From JBCCFK01 sp965262315 (GTDB taxonomy: Bacteria > Actinomycetota > Acidimicrobiia > Acidimicrobiales > UBA8592): a DNA stretch of 64,000 bases. Positions 61,060 to 64,000 of this stretch are shown one piece after another. Every line of letters starts with the position of its first letter. Position 1 is the first letter of the stretch. The notes beneath the pieces are model-generated. The model was not told the DNA's origin. It worked only from the letters and a program-made list of their open reading frames with translations, and did not search any database. The stretch is taken from the NCBI GenBank assembly GCA_965262315.1, contig CBDHFJ010000083.1, positions 1-64,000 on the forward strand, in the 5' to 3' direction. A program made the position numbers and the translations under genes.

Positions 61060-62088
61060 ATGCAGGCAGCACTGATCACCGGAGTCGAAACCGTCGAGCT
61101 TCTCGACTTCCCCGAGCCCGAGCCCCGTCCCGACCAGGTCGTCGTCGACATCGCCTATTGCGGTATCTGCGGCACCGACGTCCACGCGTGGCAGTCGGGC
61201 CGGGCCCATCCGGCCGTGTGCGGCCACGAGTGGGTCGGCACCCTGTCAGCGGTCGGCGGCGAGGTCGGTCGGCTGTCCGAGGGCGAGCGCGTGGTGATCG
61301 CGGTTCCGCCGTCGTGCGGGTCCTGCGACGCCTGCCACGCCGGCCAGATGGACAAGTGCCAGACCGTGCTGTTGGCGACGGTCGGCGCCGGCCCCTACGA
61401 GACGCCCCACGGCGGCTTCGCTCCCAGGCTGGCGGTCCACCACGGGCGAGCGATCGCCGCCAACCCGGCGCTGACCGACGAGCAGGCGGCCCAGATCGAG
61501 CCCGCCACCATCTGCTTCCACGCCGTGCGCGCCAACCAGCCCCGCATGGGCGAGGTCGCGGTCATCCAGGGCGCCGGCCCCATCGGGCTCTCGACGATGC
61601 AGTGGGTGCTCACCGGCGGTGCCGGTCGGGTCATCGTGGTCGAGCCCTCGGAGGCTCGCCGCGAGGTCGCCCGCTCGCTCGGCGCTCATGTCGTGGTCGG
61701 CCCGGGCGAGGACGCCACCGCCGTGATCAACGAGCACACGCGTGGCCTCGGGGCCGACGTGGTGTACGAGTGCGCCGGTGTGCCGGCCACCGTGCAGACC
61801 GCGGTCGACCTCACCCGCCGCGGCGGCCGCATGGTCATCATCGGCCTCGCCATCGGCGACGCCCCCATCAGCCCACGCACGTGGCTGATGAAGGAGATCC
61901 AGGTCACCGCCGCGTTGGGCTACACGCACGAGGAGTTCGACATGGTCATGCACTACGTGGCCGACGGCCGCGTCGACCTCGACGCCCTCCACAGCGGCAC
62001 CATCGGCCTCGACGAGATCGATGCCACCCTCCGCGACCTGGGTTCGGGCGACAGCCAACACACCAAGGTGTTGGTCCGACCCTCTTGA
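61060..62088 (+). CDS. Zinc-dependent alcohol/polyol dehydrogenase (MDR family)
   Basis: A 342-residue medium-chain dehydrogenase. The catalytic Zn ligands are in YCGICGTDVHAW and the GHEWVGTL motif. The structural Zn is bound by CGSCDACHAGQMDKC. The Rossmann motif VIQGAGPIGLSTMQW is followed by an acidic residue after strand 2 (VVEPS), which favours NAD. The pattern resembles threonine/sorbitol dehydrogenase-like proteins. It stands alone with a leaderless promoter; the MazF gene converges three bases downstream. Confidence 0.93.
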   Translation: MQAALITGVETVELLDFPEPEPRPDQVVVDIAYCGICGTDVHAWQSGRAHPAVCGHEWVGTLSAVGGEVGRLSEGERVVIAVPPSCGSCDACHAGQMDKCQTVLLATVGAGPYETPHGGFAPRLAVHHGRAIAANPALTDEQAAQIEPATICFHAVRANQPRMGEVAVIQGAGPIGLSTMQWVLTGGAGRVIVVEPSEARREVARSLGAHVVVGPGEDATAVINEHTRGLGADVVYECAGVPATVQTAVDLTRRGGRMVIIGLAIGDAPISPRTWLMKEIQVTAALGYTHEEFDMVMHYVADGRVDLDALHSGTIGLDEIDATLRDLGSGDSQHTKVLVRPS

Positions 62089-62091
62089 CGG

Positions 62092-62400
62092 TCAGCAGCC
62101 GGTCGCGTCCCGCAGCCGCCGGCACGCCAGCACCATCCGCGACGCATCGAGCGACGCGATCCGCCGACGAAACGCCTCGCGGGGCAACGTGTGCAGGTTG
62201 TCGAAGTTCACGACACAGTCGGTCGGTACTCCGTCGGCGTCCGTCGTCAGCTCCAGCTCGGAGACAAGACCGCGCACCGTCCGGGTGAGCGCCGCCACCA
62301 CCACCGAGCCGATGCGATCGGCGACGGGATCACGCGTCAGGACCAGCACGGGTCGGTCCCCACCCGGCGTGGCGGCGAACCAGATCTCACCCCGCTGCAT
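62092..62400 (-). CDS. mazF: MazF/PemK-family mRNA interferase toxin
   Basis: A 102-residue endoribonuclease toxin. The N-terminal MQRGEIWFAATPGGDRPVLVL and the VVVAALTRT strand are typical. The C-terminal part (DCVVNFDNLHTLPREAFRRRIASL) matches the toxin fold. It overlaps the antitoxin gene by 14 bases. The loop between strands 1 and 2 is short (ATPGG), so it belongs to a compact actinobacterial branch. An intact copy here contrasts with the fragment at 2743-2889. Confidence 0.87.
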   Translation of the reverse strand: MQRGEIWFAATPGGDRPVLVLTRDPVADRIGSVVVAALTRTVRGLVSELELTTDADGVPTDCVVNFDNLHTLPREAFRRRIASLDASRMVLACRRLRDATGC

Positions 62401-62638
62401 CGGCCCAGTCCGACCAGTCCTCGGCCGGACCCCAGTCGGCGGCCTGCGAGAGTGCGGCCTCGGCGTCGGCCAGGGGCTGCTCCTCCCATCGGAGCGCGTC
62501 CTGCTCGGACGCGAGGCGAACCAGATGTCGACGCAGGGCTTCGCGCAGGAGTTCCGAACGGTCGATCCCGAGCGCCTCGGCCCACCGTTGCGTCTCGACG
62601 GCCTGCTCGTCGTCGACCCGAAAGCTGAGCATCGTCAT
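62387..62638 (-). CDS. Ribbon-helix-helix antitoxin of the MazEF-like pair
   Basis: An 83-residue protein with an N-terminal ribbon-helix-helix DNA-binding domain (MTMLSFRVDDEQAVETQRWA, then ALGIDRSELLREALRRHLVRL) and an acidic, Trp-rich C-terminal tail (DWGPAEDWSDWADAAG) expected to wrap the toxin. The start is the ATG at 62638, with a second ATG two codons later. It is immediately upstream of and overlaps the toxin gene. An 8-bp inverted repeat at its start codon is a likely autoregulatory operator. Confidence 0.87.
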   Translation of the reverse strand: MTMLSFRVDDEQAVETQRWAEALGIDRSELLREALRRHLVRLASEQDALRWEEQPLADAEAALSQAADWGPAEDWSDWADAAG

Positions 62639-62661
62639 ACGGTGAGGGTATCTCGTATGAC
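62634..62661. promoter_or_regulatory. Inverted repeat at the antitoxin start, likely autoregulatory operator
   Basis: GTCATACG (62634-62641) and its complement CGTATGAC (62654-62661) flank 12 bases. The left arm covers the antitoxin start codon, so binding of the RHH antitoxin would repress its own operon. The spacing suits two RHH dimers. Confidence 0.6.
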
Positions 62662-62697
62662 AGACGGTCGGGCACCGATAGTGGGGATCGACTGCAC

Positions 62698-62703
62698 TAC
62701 CCT
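62698..62703 (+). promoter_or_regulatory. Leaderless -10 hexamer TACCCT for the selenoprotein gene
   Basis: TACCCT lies eight bases before the ATG at 62712, with no ribosome-binding site. It supports 62712 as the true start rather than the GTG at 62757. Confidence 0.5.
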
Positions 62704-62711
62704 CCCCTGCC

Positions 62712-63326
62712 ATGGAGATCGATTTCTGGGTTGACCCCATTTGACCGTGGTGCTGGGTGACGGCCAGGTGGGTCGTCGACGAAGTGGCACCGAATCGTGA
62801 GCTGACGGTGAACTGGCAGCCGATCAGCCTGTTGTTCAAGAACGAACCCGAGGAAGGCTCGGACTACTACGGGCCGGTGGCGTTCACGCACAAGATGCTG
62901 CGGGTGATGGAGTCGGTCCGCGAGACCGACGGCAACGACGGCGTGTTCTCGCTGTACTGGGAGCTCGGTCGACGCATCCACCACGATCGCAATCGCGACT
63001 TCACCGCTGAGGACGCGCTCGAGGCCGCAGGTCTCGACGTGACCCACGCGGTCGCGTTCGACGAGGACGAGTGGGACGCCGAGATCCGCAAGCGCATGGA
63101 TGTCGGCCTCGAGTTGGCCGGCGACGACATCGGCACGCCGATCATCGCCTTCCCCAACGACGACGGCGCGCAGGTCGCCCTGTTCGGTCCGGTCATCACG
63201 CGTGTGCCACCCACCGAGCAGTCGCTGAAGCTGTGGGACGGCTTCGTCATGTGTGCAACGACGCCGGGGTTCTGGGAACTGAAGCGGACGCGAACCGAGC
63301 GTCCCGACTTCGGCGAGCGGCCCTGA
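62712..63326 (+). CDS. Probable selenoprotein: Rv2466c-type mycothiol-dependent nitroreductase with in-frame UGA (UPWC)
   Basis: A 204-residue DsbA-fold thioredoxin-superfamily protein of the Rv2466c family (mycothiol-dependent nitroreductase). From the ATG at 62712 the frame reads MEIDFWVDPI, then TGA (62742-62744), then PWCWVTARWVVDEV. Relatives read FWFDPLCPWCW at this place, so the UGA sits exactly on the nucleophilic Cys and predicts selenocysteine 11 (UPWC). The rest is intact and collinear: RIHHDRNRDFTAEDALEAAG, GDDIGTPIIAF, ALFGPVITRVPP (cis-Pro region) and the family tail FWELKRTRTERPDFGE. Ignoring the UGA gives a truncated protein starting at GTG 62757 without its active site. The nudC gene follows 10 bases later. 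Confidence 0.75.
62742..62744 (+). other. In-frame UGA, predicted selenocysteine codon
   Basis: TGA at codon 11 of the Rv2466c-like gene replaces the first Cys of CPWC. Alternatives are a TGC-to-TGA base error or a recent nonsense mutation. The indels elsewhere in the window are a different error type from this substitution. Confidence 0.65.
62745..62777 (+). other. Candidate bacterial SECIS hairpin
   Basis: Downstream of the UGA, GACG (62759-62762) can pair with CGTC (62774-62777), leaving an 11-base loop that begins with G, 18 bases after the UGA. This is within the loose rules for bacterial SECIS elements but the stem is short. An alternative CTGG/CCAG stem (62753-62756 with 62764-62767) also exists. 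Neither is convincing by eye. Confidence 0.25.
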
Positions 63327-63336
63327 GGATCACGGC

Positions 63337-64000
63337 GTGACGCCGGCCTTCGAGCCGCTCCACGACGCGGTCGAGGCGGACCACGAGCGGGTCTTCCTGG
63401 TGCACCGTGATCGCCTGCTCGTCGCCGAGACCGGCGACGGCGGCGCGACCGCGCTGACCCGCGACCGCGCCGAGGAGCTGACCGGCCAACCACCATCGTT
63501 GGTGCTGGGGCGGCTGGGCGACACCTTGTACTGGGCGTCGGAGCTGCCGGACCCGGAGGCGCTGCCCGAGGGCACTCGGCTCGAGGGCCTGCGCTCGCTG
63601 CACGGGCACCTCGACGATCACGAGTGGAACATCGGCGGCCGAGCCACCCAGATCGCCGATTGGCACCGGGACCACCAGTTCTGCGGCCGCTGTGCCGACA
63701 AGATGGCTCGTGCGCCCGGCGAGCGGGCAATGCACTGCCCGTCGTGCGGGTACACCGCCTATCCCCGGCTCTCGCCGGCGGTCATCGTGCTCATCGAGCA
63801 CCCGGACGGCCGCGCCCTGCTGGGACGCAGCGGCCGGTGGGACATTCCGATGTACTCGACGCTGGCGGGCTTCGTCGAGGCCGGCGAGTCGCTCGAGGAC
63901 ACCGTGCACCGGGAGATCCGCGGAGGAGGTCGGGGGTGGAGGTCACCGACGTGTCGTACTTCTCGTCGCAGCCCTGGCCCTTCCCCAATTCGCTGATGCT
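63337..64000 (+). CDS. nudC: NudC-type NADH/NAD+ diphosphatase (3' end outside window; two indels)
   Basis: The N-terminal ~220 codons of a NudC-type Nudix hydrolase, which cleaves NAD(H) and can remove NAD caps from RNA. The zinc ribbon FCGRCADKMARAPGERAMHC is followed by CPSCGYTAYPRLSPAVIVLI. The Nudix box begins GFVEAGESLEDTVHREI and is then broken. Removing one surplus G near 63921 and one in the G run near 63931 restores REEVGVEVTDVSYF and the NudC signature SQPWPFPNSLM. The start GTG at 63337 has GAGG upstream. It stands 10 bases after the selenoprotein gene, so the two may share a transcript. Confidence 0.88.

Noticed and set aside
1..64000. tRNA, rRNA, prophage, plasmid origin or insertion sequence
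   Set aside because: I read through the intergenic regions for tRNA-like ends, inverted-repeat-bounded transposases, integrases and replication genes and saw none. A tRNAscan or ISfinder run would settle it.

Overview
This window is a single high-GC stretch that reads like an actinobacterium. The evidence is GTG starts, very dense short-overlap operons, a mycothiol-linked nitroreductase homologue, a Ddn-type F420 enzyme, HadAB-like dehydratases and an Rv1232c/Rv1231c-like MgtE/DUF1003 pair. An Acidimicrobiia-like free-living lineage is my inference; no rRNA, tRNA or other marker gene was seen. No prophage, CRISPR array or intact insertion sequence was recognised.

Layout. 0-12.4 kb: 3' end of an Lhr-type helicase, a class V aminotransferase, a MazF remnant, an old-yellow-enzyme reductase, a NarL-type two-component pair next to an ABC-2 exporter, an MFS exporter, an alkyl-sulfatase-like metallo-hydrolase, an enoyl-CoA hydratase and an odd GDPD-fold protein. 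12.4-25.6 kb: ABC-F ATPase, MgtE-N/CBS protein with DUF1003, a degenerate HD protein, an amidohydrolase behind a perfect 33-bp palindrome, a BLUF blue-light sensor, dienoyl-CoA isomerase, thioesterase, a divergent MocR regulator/flavoprotein pair, a sulfatase, a methyltransferase and a DinB-like protein. 25.9-31.8 kb: a complete seven-gene Mrp Na+/H+ antiporter operon. 31.9-40.2 kb: P450, then a minus-strand operon DUF1800-DUF1501-acidic lipoprotein-response regulator-histidine kinase, then SDR and MaoC-like genes. 40.3-49 kb: heterodimeric ABC exporter, MFS exporter, secreted CAP/RTX protein, acyl-CoA dehydrogenase, DUF2071 pair. 49-56.2 kb: MaoC/malyl-CoA-lyase/CitE/cupin operon, molybdopterin oxidoreductase, secreted RTX-linker-GH5 enzyme. 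56.4-64 kb: HadAB-like dehydratases, thioesterases, D-threonine-aldolase-like enzyme, Ddn-like protein, tandem ABM protein, zinc alcohol dehydrogenase, a MazEF-like pair, a probable selenoprotein and the 5' part of nudC.

The most striking observation is at 62712. A homologue of the mycothiol-dependent nitroreductase Rv2466c carries an in-frame UGA exactly at the nucleophilic cysteine of its CPWC motif, giving UPWC. A conventional gene caller would start it 45 bases too late and delete the active site. The second is the self-contained DUF1800/DUF1501/lipoprotein/two-component operon with three 11-bp direct repeats at its start.

Two features run through the whole window. Many genes have a TANNNT hexamer only 5-8 nt before the start codon and no Shine-Dalgarno sequence, which indicates leaderless mRNAs. 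At least eight genes are broken by one or more single-base indels that look like consensus errors rather than pseudogenes; those frames are joined below.
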